NCBI GenBank assembly: GCA_024196135.1
Contig: JAMQCK010000681.1
Span: 1 to 17,845, forward strand
Length of the DNA stretch: 17,845 nucleotides
Reading direction: 5' to 3'
From: Pleurotus ostreatus/Saccharomyces cerevisiae fusant
Lineage: Eukaryota > Opisthokonta
This document shows, piece by piece, positions 1 through 10,490 of the stretch. The stretch's first letter is position 1, and the number at the start of each line of letters is the position of its first letter. The translations under genes and the position numbers were made by a program. Under the pieces are notes generated by a model. It saw only the letters and a list, made by a program, of their open reading frames with translations. It was not told where the DNA came from and made no database searches.

Positions 1-299
1 CCTCTCTTTCTTTCCCGCCGCTGACGGTGGCTTGCGGGCGCCTCCCTGGGATCCCCACTCACTCTCCCTCGGCTGGTCTCCCCACCCCCTTCGTTCCCGG
101 GACAGTTCTGCTTGGTGCTGGTCGCAAAGCAGACTGCCTTACGACCGCCGCCTAGACCGACGTTCCCCCGCCCCCCCTCTTCGCCTTCTTGCATATATTC
201 GTTCTTGAGACTGCTCTTCAGCGCTGGCTTCGTCCGTTCACTCCTTATCTTTGCGTATTCGCCTTCTGTTCGCTGTTGCGCTGCAGCTGTTTCCTTGTC
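1..299. other. Upstream region of gene 1 (no gene seen)
   Basis: No coding region is supported here. On the plus strand the stretch is rich in C and T (runs of ccccc and tcttc), as is common in fungal promoters and 5' leaders. No plus-strand ATG occurs before position 300, so the ATG of gene 1 is the first start codon a scanning ribosome would meet. Open frames in this stretch start only at TTG or GTG and are not credible. The window edge hides anything further upstream. Confidence 0.6.
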
Positions 300-3200
300 A
301 TGTTCGACGTGCTATCCTCGATCTGGCCAGACCTTGATTCGCGAGCTAGCAAGACCACCCCTCACAGATTCAGTCTTAGTGATGATGCGGCAGTGCGTAC
401 CATGCTCACTTGAATGCGTATGGTACTCACCTGTTTCCCCAGATCGAGACGGTCCTCACCGAGATCCCATTGTTCTGCGTTGGCATCATGGCGTTCGGAG
501 TCTTCACCTTCTTTCTGATCCAAAGGAGGTTCAGTCTGTGCGTAGCAGTGTCGTGCGCCCTATTCCTCGCTCACCTCTATCGCAGCCTCGCCACCTACCT
601 CTTCCTTTCTTCGGCGTTTGGTTTTGGTGCCGGCATCTTCGATCTCAGTCAGGTCCTCGAGCGTGGCGTCAATGAGATGGCCGAGGGCACAGGCACGGAC
701 ACCGTCACCGCCCTTCTCAACACGCGCGAGATCTTCCTTGCAATATCCACCGGCTTTCGCTTCATCTTCATGTGGGAGTTCGCTGCAACGCGCCCCCGCT
801 GGGATCCCGTACCGCGGGCTGCCGACAGCATACAGGCGCTCATGAACCAGCCCCTCATCATGTTGCACAGCGCTAGCTGGGATCGCTGGGGACTGACCGG
901 CTACGTCCTCAAGTGGAGCACCTTGGGCATGAGCATTGTAATCCCCGTCTTGCAGATCGTCTGGCGCATAACAACGGACCACCCCACCGCGATCTATGTT
1001 GCTGAGGGCACGCTCGAGATCACTGCCTCGTCCATCTTCATCCTGAAGCTGCTTTTGAATACCGCGTTCGCGCCACCGAACCAGACAGGCACGGCATTCC
1101 TGTGGTACATGGTCCCTCTCGCCGCCTTCTTTCTCTTCATGACGATTGGCGTTATCAATCTGATTTACTGTGAGTTCTGTCGCTCTGTGCATCGCTATGT
1201 ACTGACGCCAGACCAGTCGCTTTCACGGAGACCTTGCTTGGCCGCTTTCTATTGGCCATCGGCATGTACACCCTCATCCTCTACGTCCTCGTCTTCGCCT
1301 TCTTCAATAGCCCCTCGCGAAGCCGCCCGGGCTCCATCGCATCCACCCGTCGCAGCAACAGAGACACCGAACTCTGGGGATCCGCCAACGAGAAGAACCC
1401 GAACCCAATCATCAGGCAGCCTTCTGTAATCCCCTACGTTGCTCCGCCTCCCCCACCTCGGCCGTCGCGCAATTCAACGATGTCTCGCATTGCATCCTAC
1501 CTTTCTCCGCGGCGGCCCTCGCGACCGCAGAGCTTATACTCGACGGCGTCTTCTATGCGATTCTTCGACATGGATCCGGAGCGCGGTGGTGGTGGCGGCG
1601 GCCCTCCGTCGTCGAACAGCGGGTCGAAGCTTTCTGATACTGTGGAGGTGCTCAGCCCGCATGTGTCAGAGCTGAAGCGCGATGGACAGGGCCCGTGGGG
1701 AGGCTCGCAATACACAGCCGATAGTGCAGCGCCGTCTCCCTCGACGGCTGTTAGCCAGAGTCGTATGCCGATGCGGCCCGAGACTTCAGAGGTCGTCATC
1801 TTCCCAACGATCTCAGAGAAGAGCTCGGGCGAAGATGTGCGGGGTACCAGCCCGGACAGGGATCGCAATGACTCCAACTCGTCGAGCAACGCTACTCGTC
1901 CTGCGACAGAGATCTCCTTGGGCTCGTACTACATGCCGTACACCAACTCTGCCGCCGCGTCCTCGTACTTGATGCCGCAGATGCCAGCGGCCCGCCCGCG
2001 GACGCCCGAGTCGCCGATCTACGGCTTGGAGGGCCTCATCGACCCCAGAGACCGACGAGTCATCCCGTTCACACCGATGACCATGGCCAGCAGCACGGCG
2101 GAGCCCATGACCGCGAGGGGAGATCTCCGCATGCCGTCGACGGACTTCTCGCTCCCGTATTCTTCTCGACACGGCAGTGGCACGTCCATCGACGAGTTGC
2201 TCCGGCAGCAGAACGAGCTCGACAAGAGCATCGCGGCGCTCCGGCTCTTCTCCCCGCGCTCCTCCTTCGCTACCACCATTCAAGATAACCGACCGGAGAG
2301 CGGGACGGTGGACCCCATGCCGAGCGGCGCACCGAGCGACACGAACTCAGTCGTTGTCAAGGTCATTCCCTCGCGCGGGACGAGCACGAGCGATATGAGC
2401 GGGAAGATGACCGCGGCGTCTGGAGAATCCAGCTTCTCGCTGAGCGTTTTCCCCGCTCCGCCACCTAATGGAGGAGTGAGCGCGTCGCCGTCATCATTGC
2501 CGTCGGCTGTTCCTAGGTCCCCGCTGCTAGTGCAGCAGCAGTCGTCTTCGGAGCCAAAGCGGTCGTCTCTGATTGTCCAAGCGCCGCTAGGAATGACTTC
2601 GTCCCCTATGGCCTTGTCTCCGCTCCCGATGGGCTTGTCACTGTCTCCGATGGGTGGCATATCGCCGACGCTCTCGAATTCGGCCTCGCCTACTAGAGGC
2701 CGGACTGAGGACTTCCCGCAAAGCGTCACTTTGCAGCCGCCGCAACCGGGCGGCAGCGCCCTCTCCAGCCCCACCACGCCCTCCTCGCGCGGCGGGCGCA
2801 TACAGAGCGGGGGCACGCAGTACGACGTGACCTCGTTTATCGTGCCGCGCTCGTTCGAGGCGGCCAGCAAGTTGGCGGGGCTGGCGAGTCCGGTGAGGGA
2901 GAGCCCGATGATGCCTGTGACGCCAGTTGCAGAGCAGGTGCTGCCCAACACACCAGTGACGCCGCAGGTTATGCCCAGTACGCCGATGACTGCGGGTATG
3001 CCCATGCCGGTCACGCCCAGCCAGCCGATGCCTATGAGCCCGGTGACGCCGATGCCCAACTCGGGGAGGATGCAGTCGGAGATGACACAGTTTGATGTGA
3101 CCTCGTTTATTGGGAGTGAGTGCAGTCGTCCAGGTTCCAACCATGGCGGTTTGCTGATGGCTCGCGACAGACCTGACATCGCCAGGGATTGAGACCACTG

Positions 3201-3826
3201 CCAGCCCGTTGCAAGTCAATGTTGAGCGCACGGCCATCCCTTCTCAGGCTTTCCCGTCTTCTGTTAGCTCGCGGCCGAGTACGGGTGAGGAATCGATAGC
3301 GCGAGGCCCTACATTGCCTTCGAACCCTTCGCCAACAAATCGCTCTCGGTCACCGCCAAGGTCAAATAGTCTACCCGAGGAAGGCTCAACTGTTGGCGTG
3401 ATAGAAACAGCACACAGTGGTCCAATACTGCGACCACTCCGCCTGACCTCAGGAGGCCCACCAGTGACGACCGCACCGCCTGTCGAAGCTCGTCCGACGC
3501 GACATGTTCGCATTTCCTCCGTCACCAAGGAAGTTGCGCCGCTCAAGCCGCTCATCCTGGGCAGTGGTCCCGGACCAGGCCTCCCGCCGCGGTCTGCCAT
3601 CAAGCCAACGGCGCACAACCGCTCGAACAGCTTTAACATGCCACCCACTAGCTACGCGATGCCACCCGGTCCGCGACGACAAGGCTCGAACAACTCTTTG
3701 CGGCCAGCCAAGCCGCTCGTGATCAGCGTCCCGCGTCCTCTGGCACAGGATAGCGTGGAGGATTCGGGCGCGTACGAGCGGCCAAGGGCGGTGCCTGTCA
3801 TATCCCAGGAGGATAGACCTTTATGA
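300..3826 (+). CDS. Orphan seven-span membrane protein with long disordered Ser/Pro tail
   Basis: Exons are 300-392, 443-1169, 1217-3115 and 3171-3826, giving 1124 aa; the introns are 50, 47 and 55 nt, with GTGCGT, GTGAGT and GTGAGT donors. The start is the first ATG of the window and has G at -3. After about 38 polar residues come roughly seven hydrophobic segments (near residues 39-58, 61-86, 125-145, 190-207, 215-232, 250-276 and 280-303). The second intron falls inside the sixth span. The remaining ~820 residues are low-complexity, rich in Ser, Pro, Thr and Gly, with Pro and Gly runs, a TP/SP-rich stretch and a motif ending TQ(Y/F)DVTSFI present twice. I do not recognise a family. The layout recalls GPCRs or the fungal pH sensor PalH/Rim21, but no diagnostic motif supports either. 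The tail is presumably cytoplasmic and phosphorylated (inference). Gene structure is well supported; function is unknown. Confidence 0.8.
2794..2841 (+). repeat. First copy of duplicated TQYDVTSFI motif in gene 1
   Basis: Residues 800-815 of the gene 1 protein read G-R-I-Q-S-G-G-T-Q-Y-D-V-T-S-F-I. The same pattern recurs 90 residues later with few substitutions. The two DNA copies share a near-identical stretch over the DVTSFI codons. It stands out as an ordered-looking, aromatic-containing motif inside an otherwise disordered tail, as expected of a short docking motif (inference). Confidence 0.7.
2908..3057 (+). repeat. Degenerate TP/MP-rich repeat tract in gene 1
   Basis: About 50 residues built from irregular P-V-T-P, S-T-P and M-P-M units lie between the two copies of the DVTSFI motif. 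The unit spacing varies, so this is a degenerate protein-level repeat and not a clean DNA tandem repeat. The many Thr-Pro and Ser-Pro pairs are possible sites for proline-directed kinases (inference). Confidence 0.6.
3064..3111 (+). repeat. Second copy of duplicated TQFDVTSFI motif in gene 1
   Basis: Residues 890-905 read G-R-M-Q-S-E-M-T-Q-F-D-V-T-S-F-I and match the copy at 2794-2841. This copy ends four bases before the donor of the last intron (3116), so the residues that follow it come from the final exon. Confidence 0.7.
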
Positions 3827-4224
3827 TCAACTACGCTCGGTTTGGGTATACATTTAGGGTTCCTTGGCGCTCTTCGGACTCTTCAAGTGCTCACAAACCT
3901 GAGTCCTCCCCTTCAGTTACGTTGATAACACTCACCCAGTACTTAGCGTACCTGTGTATTATACTGCTTTTCTTCGGTTTTGTCTTCGCTATCTGCAGAT
4001 CCACGACCATGTACACAGTTGCAAGCCTTCAGGTACTTATTGCTGCGATCTCGCCGCGCTTTCCTCTACTCTATTGTACATTTTCACCTATGCAACGTGG
4101 ATTTTGCACACTATCGGGAGATCTACTTGGTGTGTGATGACTATCAGGAGGTCCGAACCCGCTCAAACTCGGCAATTGGCTGTTGAACACTGCAGATTGG
4201 CGCTACGCCATGCCACATGGGCAT

Positions 4225-4230
4225 CACGTG
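4225..4230. promoter_or_regulatory. CACGTG E-box (distal)
   Basis: A palindromic CACGTG lies 242 bp upstream of the kinase ATG. Such boxes bind bHLH factors of the Cbf1/Pho4/USF type in fungi. A single 6-mer is weak evidence, but a second one lies 139 bp downstream. Confidence 0.3.
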
Positions 4231-4362
4231 CTAATCGGGCCGGGCTGTCCGCTGAGTCAGCAAATAGCAGCACGCGGCAATTCGCGGTCATTGTTCTTGA
4301 ACCGAACCCTCACCCGCCTCTCGACAAACGAGAGCTTGGCCCGGCTCGCGCACTTTGCTCGC

Positions 4363-4370
4363 TCACGTGA
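4363..4370. promoter_or_regulatory. TCACGTGA palindrome (proximal E-box)
   Basis: An 8-bp perfect palindrome TCACGTGA lies about 97 bp before the kinase start codon. TCACGTGA is the preferred extended core of Cbf1-type bHLH proteins. Together with the distal CACGTG it suggests bHLH control of the kinase gene (inference from motif only). Confidence 0.4.
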
Positions 4371-4466
4371 CAGCTTAGAGACAAAAGCTGTGAGTGCAAT
4401 GTTCACATTTGTTTTGTTCACCTTCATCTGCCCCTCATCCCCCGGTGTGCGCCACTCGAACTCACG

Positions 4467-7304
4467 ATGTCCCATACAGACCAACGCGAAACCGAAGCTC
4501 TCGACGACCCTCTCGACGACTCTCCGTTCAAGAACTCCGCCCGCGATCCCAAAGCTATACAGGAGGAGAACACCAAACAAGCCCGCCCCATGCATGTCCA
4601 GAGTGCTGAGGATCACACACGCCAATGTACCCTGACCGACTTCTGGCCCAAGTACGTCGAGGGCAGAGGCTACGTTTGCCTCTCGAACGCAGACCTCGAC
4701 AACGTCATCGCCCAGCTCGACACCAACGAACACTTCATCGACAGCGAGTGGAAGCTGCTGCAGCCCGACAAAAAGCTCAGAACCGAGAACGAGCACTTCG
4801 GACGCCTATGCGAGGTCATCGATGCCGTGGTAGACGCCGCTGCCACTTGTCTAGGCGACCGCTTCTCCTCGGAAAAACGAACCACACTCTTCGACAGCCG
4901 ACCCAACCAGGAGACGCTTTCCGAGGTCCCTGGCTCGTCTTTCCACGTCGACGGTCTCCACTATCTAATCAAGTCGACCTATTCTATCGACTCTCAATCT
5001 GGAAGCGCGCACAACAATACTCTATCCACCAAAAGTGGTCGGAAGATCAACACGGCCGACGTCGTCGGGAGCGCCGAAGTCAAGCTCGATGAAAATCCTG
5101 TAACCGTTCGCGACGTATGTGCATTCGTCAACTCTTCGTTCGTAGCGCTCACATTCACGCAACAGGACGACGGGAAAACCATCGGCGCTGCCGGCCACTA
5201 TCTTTACGCCGACATTCGTCGACGATTCCACTTCTCCCTGACCATCGAGGGTACGGCTGCGCGACTCTGGTGTCACAATCGGTCCCATTCCGGTGTGACT
5301 AACCGTTTTGACATTCACAAGGTGCGTTTCCACCCTCTTAACTAAGCTCTTCTGCTAAAAAGCCCGCAGAACAAGCGTGACCTGATACAGTGGTTCTTGT
5401 TCGTTTCCTTTGCGGACGAAGCTCAGCTTGGTTTCGACCCCACCACGGTTCGCGTTCTCGACGCGAACAACCAGTGGCAATACCAATTCGACGTCCATCA
5501 CCCAGATGTTGGCGTCCGCACCTACCAGACGGTCTCGATCCTCCACGAAAACTGTGCGGCAAAGCTCTATTCGCGCGCCATGCGAGTTTTCAAGGTCAAA
5601 CTAGTGGTCGAGAAAGGCAAGGCCGACTCTTGGTCGTCAGACGACACTCAGGAGTATGCGCTGCGCGACTACTGGCTCTACGACGACGAGCAGACCCATC
5701 TGGAGTTCGAGATCCAGACGCAACTTTATCAGGCGCTGAAGAAGGCCACGAGGACCAAGAAGCAGTTTAAGGAGGTGTGGCAGCACTTCCTCCCCATCGT
5801 GGCTGACGGTGTCGTGCAATGGGAGGACGTGCGCGATAGCGTCCCCGCGCCACCGAAGGGCGCCACACCGTACAAATACGAGGACGAGCTGAACCCTGCC
5901 AAAAGGCCTTCAAGGGAAGCCCAGGTTGCTGGCAACGATCTGCGCTCGAGTGCCGGTTACATCGGTGCGACGACACCCGCGGCTCCTCCGCCGACTCTTC
6001 TGCAGCTGCTGGGGCGCAAACACTGTCGCACGTTATATGGCTATGTCTGTGTCGACCTTTACAAGATCGACGACCCCGCTCTGTTCTTTCACGCTCTCGA
6101 TGGAACTGTATTTGGTATGTGACTCATCCTTCGCGGGAGGGCACCCTGGCTAATCGCGTATTCTCAGTGCTCTCCTGGCTTCGTCGCATCGGGTGGATGC
6201 ACCGTGACATTAGCCCAGGAAATGTTATGCTTCGCTGTGTGCCCAAGTCTGACGGGAAGCCGCTGTGCGAGCGATACGTTGCACAACTCGCGGACCTCGA
6301 GTATGCCAAAGAATATGCGAAGATGTCGCAGCATGATCCACGCACGGTTCGTCCTATCCAATATAGTCACAACGTCAATACTCATATTGTTATCTCAACA
6401 GGGCACGGGCGATTACATGGCTATCGAGGCGCAACTTCGGGAACATGTCGTCCAGGGGCAGTCCGATGTGCCATTGCTTGCGGAGAAATACTTTGCGCAC
6501 AATTTCATCCACGATCTCGAGTCGACTGCCTGGATGGCTTTGGAGTTCGCCATGCGCCACGTTCCGCGTCGGGAGCTCGAGTCCCAAGACTGGCTGGAAC
6601 TCAACCCTGTGTTGACCGAAATACGGTCACTGGGCAATCGAATCTTCCCAAATCTGACGGAGCCATTGCAGGAGCGGCGGCACGTGCTCACACGCCCCAT
6701 ATTTAGGAACCGGCTTTCCGGGCTCCTGCGCCAGGTCTATGGTGATGCGTCGCCCATTCTGCAACTGGTAGATCTGTTCGCAAACCTGTGGTCGGTTTAC
6801 AAGGATCTCGAGCTCGCATGGAACGCCGAAGCCGCGGAGGCTGCTGGGCACAAACGCATGCCTGCTTCTCTGTTCGCCAAGCATGCGTCCATCTACGATA
6901 AATTCCGCACGGTCTTCCAGGCGATCTCGAACGCTCATCTCGATCAGGAAGGTCAGGACGCCTTCGTTCCCCTCTGGCGGATCGACTTCGATACCGGCGA
7001 TATTCGCCCTAGAACGTCACCGGCGCCCTTCCAGCCCCAGGTAAACAAGGAGACGAAGGGAAAGCGCAAGGAGCGGGAAGACGCGCCGAACCCTCCGCCA
7101 TGTACAAAGCGTTCGCGGACGGTAGCTGCGCCAGCGCCACCTCGAACGAAGCGTTCGCGGTCTACGGCAGCGGCAGCACCCCCAGTATCGCCACCGCCTC
7201 CTGCCGCCCCACGCCGCTCGCGCAAGCGCACGAAGAGCAACGACTCGCAACAGCCCCTCCGTCGATCAAGCCGGCTCGCAGAGCGGTCCAGGAGTCGCAG
7301 ATAG
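4467..7304 (+). CDS. FunK1-type fungal protein kinase with basic C-terminal tail
   Basis: Exons 4467-5321, 5370-6114, 6168-6346 and 6402-7304 give 893 aa; the introns are 48, 53 and 55 nt, with GTGCGT, GTATGT and GTTCGT donors. The catalytic loop HRDISPGN is at 545-552, with the FunK1-type S-P-G-N instead of L-K-x-x-N. The metal-binding DFG is replaced by D-L-E at 576-578, and the activation segment continues with R-T-G-T at 592-595. The N-terminal 285 residues match the usual FunK1 pre-kinase region (SFHVDGLHYLI, RRFHFSLTIEG, ARLW). In the N-lobe the position where FunK1 proteins normally have Lys (L-K-D-x-W) reads A-L-R-D-Y-W at 382-387, so the ATP-binding Lys seems to be Arg384. The last ~75 residues are basic, with T-K-R-S-R twice and an R-S-R-S-R-R end, probably nuclear targeting. 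Substrates of this family are largely unknown. Family call is firm; catalytic competence is uncertain. Confidence 0.9.
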
Positions 7305-8104
7305 ACAAGCGGTGGAATTTTTATCATCGCTGCGATGCACTATAGACGCGCGGATGGACGCACGGTGGACTTGAGCATGGACACACGTTACACCGGGTCA
7401 CCGAGGCGCCAGAGTGTGTGGCGCACATGTATTTTGTAGATATACCCGTTTCTGTACAGTGTACTATACCCAAAGGGAGGACTTATTGGATCAGACTTTC
7501 TCAGCCGGACCTAGAAGCGTTGTCGAAAAGATGTTATCCTACGCGATCGTCATGGAGAGTGACAAGTCACTATTACTTGAGCCTGAAGTGGACGGAAGTC
7601 CTCCCTTACCACCGAATTCCTTGCAAAGTTCTTCCGATCCTTACCCAATGAAAACATTATTTGCTGAGTACAGGCCCATTATCGTCTGCAAGGCAAGATT
7701 AGAACCAGCGACTCCGGAGTTGCCCCAGTCCGATAGGTTGAAGCTGCTTCACTTGCCTACCTCAGTTCTAGTCGAAGTTCAGCGCACCGGCTGTTTATCA
7801 TACCAGTCAGCTGGCCCCGCACACCGCAAACACACAAATTACACAATTGGAAAGAGCGCGACAAGCATAACATCATAACACAATGACACGACGATAGACA
7901 AGTGGGCTGGCATGGAAGACGGCTCGAAGACGCGCGAAGGGACGCTGCATCATCGAGCCGTCTGCATACTGTAGCTGCATGGTAATAACGGGGAAGACAT
8001 AGATTTACTTCATGCATCGAGTCCTTCATGCACCTCTCTCTTCACACTCCACCATCCTCCCTCACAGCCCCGACCCAACACCCCTACCACCCTCCTCCCC
8101 TCCT
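7305..8104. other. Non-coding region between convergent genes
   Basis: Genes 2 and 3 converge here, so both 3' UTRs should lie inside. I see no conserved protein, tRNA, transposon end or convincing hairpin. A plus-strand frame from 7414 to 7878 starts at GTG, has no recognisable domain and shows none of the short-intron structure of the real genes. The stretch is less GC-rich than the flanking genes, as expected of non-coding DNA. Confidence 0.6.
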
Positions 8105-10490
8105 TCAAAGCCCATCCGGCTCCCAAAACCCCCTCGAGCTCGTCACAATATGACTCATCCCAAAATCCGCAAACCGCGTATCGTTCTCAATCTCCGTCCC
8201 GTACATCGTCCTGCTCTCCGGATCCGTCGGCGACGGCGGGCTCGTCTCCATCAGCTCCGCCAGCGTCGGCAGGCCCGAGCCCTGTCCGTCCCCGCCACCG
8301 CCCTGACCGCGGCCCTTCCGCAACAGCGTCGTCGGATCGACTGGCGCCTGCCCAGACATGCGCCGCACCGCGGTCGGCGTGCGCAGCGTCGGGCGCGTCG
8401 GCGACGGCAGGCCGAACATCGAGTACATGTCGTCGCGCACGGGGCTGCGCCGGCTGTGGGTCTGCTGCCCAAAGTAGCCCTGCGCGGGGTTCCCGCCGCT
8501 CTCCGGCGTCGGCGACACGGGCGTCTCAGGCATCGGGAAGTGGTGGTTGCCGCTGTACTGGGGCGCGGGCCCGGCGGCGGGGGTGATGTTATGCGGCGCG
8601 GGCGGCTCCTCGGGCTCGATGATGGAGAAGGCCTCGCGGAAGGCGTCCTGCGATGAAGTTGGGGCGAGCCAGGAGTTGATCGAGTTCGTGGGCGGCGCGT
8701 TCTGGTCGTAGATTGGCTCGTCACCCTCGTCGGAACGTTGAGTAGGACTAGGGTCTCGGAATACGGTGAAAGGCTGAAGCTGCTGCGGGGCTGGTACGAC
8801 AATAGAGTCGTCGTTGGGCAGGTCTTCATCCGCAGAAGTATCCTCAACCTCGATGTCGGGGATCGTCCTTGCACGCTTCCTGTCCGGACGTACGGCCTGC
8901 TGAGACAGTTCCTCCTCGGTGAGCTGTGAGGCCTGGCTCTGCTCGAGCACATCCGCGGTGGAGCTGGCAGCAGAATCACGATGACGCTTGCCAAGGGTCC
9001 TCGGAGCGTAGCCCGGATGACCAGCTGGGATTGAGCTTGGCCCAGGCGAAGGAGCCGGAGAAGGTTGTGAATCCATGCGAGCCCGGCGACCTGGTGAAGA
9101 TGACGCAGTCTGTTGCTGAGCTAGAGCGCGCTGCGCCGGAGAACTATGGTAGATTAGGCATCGGACCACATTCAACGATCAACTATGCACTCACATTGCA
9201 CGAACGGATCCTCCAGGAGAAGCAGAACGAGACGAAGATCCGCCAGACGGCACCGCCCTCGACAGGATGGCCACCTTATCCTTCAGTTGCTGGATGTCGA
9301 AAGCATGCGCGTGAAGCTGGCCGTTGTGGGCAACAGAAATCGCCGCATCTCCGCGAATCTTCGTGATTTGCGGCTTAAGCTCGTCGAGCTGGGTCGTCAG
9401 GGAGGTGATCGTGGTCTGCGCCTGGGCGAGTTGGCCTTTGAGAGCGGCGACCTCGGCAGCGTAGGTGGAACGGATGGAGAACATCTCGCTCTGCAAGGAC
9501 TTCAGCTGTTCTTGGATGGGTTGGATCTAGGGCAAGGGTCAGTTTGCATTCTCAGGCTCATATGTGGGGACATACAGCGGCAGTGATAGCTGGCTGAGGG
9601 TCCATCGACGAGAAAAGCTCGGTTGCTTGCTGCGAGTTCAGCAGGTTCGCCCACTCTTGCGAGTCCTGCGATGGCTGTGCGAAGAGAGCGGACGTTGTTG
9701 TGTCGTGTGTCGACACTTCGCCAGACTGCTGGGTGCCTGCAACGATCTCAGATACCGAACGCCACTCAAGCACTGGTCCCTACCCGAAGGCCCTGCGCCG
9801 TTGGCCATGTCGAAGCGGAACTCAAAGTTGGCCTGAGGGACGGGAGAGATGATGGTAGGTTCCTCGGGTATTGTTGCCTCGGTAGGCTTTATCGTCCTGC
9901 TGGCACCCTTGCCTCGCTTGGATGTGCTGAAAGATTTGGTAACGGCCCTCGCACCGGCGCCTCCAGCTGCCCTGGGACGTCCAACACCAAGCCTTGTCTG
10001 TTGCTTGGCCTTGGTTGCGCGGGCGGGGGAGGGGACGGGTGGAGGGAGCGGCTGGTGGTTCTCGACGTTGGACTGGGGCTTGCCGGTGCTGTTGTCGGTG
10101 ACGCTACCTACCGACCGACTCGTAGCGCGGCTCAATGCGCGACGGGATGATGTCCTTTGCAAAGGTACGGGGGCGGGGACAGGGGTGGGCGGGGCAGTAT
10201 CTGGGGCTGCATCGGATTCGGCGCCATCTCTGCAAGCAACAAAGGCTATGAGTAAGGAAGTCGATGCATGCGTGGTGATAGAAGACGGACCTGTCATTGT
10301 CAACGTAGTGGATGAGCGAAGCGATGAGCTCGACGTTCGATAGATTAGCTCGCAGTTGGTGCTCCTGCATGAGGGAGCCCGATCAGTGGCGTGGTAACGG
10401 AGAGGCTGAGAGGCGCCGCACCTTGCAGAGCCGCTGAAGCTCTGGGCGCTTCATGTCCATCAACGTCTGCCTGTCTGGTATGTCTGCCAT
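8105..10490 (-). CDS. Probable nuclear protein with SAP-like N-terminus and coiled coil
   Basis: Exons in transcript order are 10490-10422, 10364-10291, 10229-9784, 9736-9576, 9526-9195 and 9143-8105. All junctions close in phase and give 706 aa. The start ATG lies in a ccgccgccATGg context and is followed by a compact helical unit (residues 8-46: KRPELQRLCKEH then NVELIASLI) that resembles a SAP motif, a small fold often binding DNA or RNA. Residues 49-200 are Pro/Ala/Ser-rich and basic. Residues 251-340 form a predicted coiled coil (heptad-like L/I spacing, e.g. EQLKSLQSEM and LTTQLDELKPQI). The rest is disordered and acidic to neutral, with two basic clusters (GKRHRD at 412-417, DRKRAR at 448-453) that could be nuclear signals. 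The final ~60 residues (LAELMETSPPSP, DTRFADFG) look less random and may be a conserved tail. No family name is certain. Confidence 0.75.

Larger units (their letters stand above)
3827..4466. other. Intergenic: 3' end of gene 1 and promoter of the FunK1 gene
   Basis: No gene is supported. The first part is AT-richer than the genes around it and probably holds the gene 1 3' UTR. An open frame of about 100 codons begins just inside the gene 1 stop; it has no recognisable content and is best read as chance. The second half is the promoter and leader of the kinase gene and contains two CACGTG boxes, listed separately. Confidence 0.6.

Noticed and set aside
3823..4137. 104-codon frame overlapping the stop of gene 1, with a hydrophobic stretch
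   Set aside because: It begins inside the last codons of gene 1 without its own promoter; hydrophobicity comes from T-rich 3' UTR sequence.
7414..7878. 154-codon plus-strand open frame between the convergent genes
   Set aside because: It starts at GTG, has no recognisable domain, no intron structure and lies where two 3' UTRs are expected.
8012..8656. Long plus-strand frame opposite the last exon of gene 3
   Set aside because: Arg-rich antisense shadow of a GC-rich coding exon; the minus-strand gene explains the stretch.
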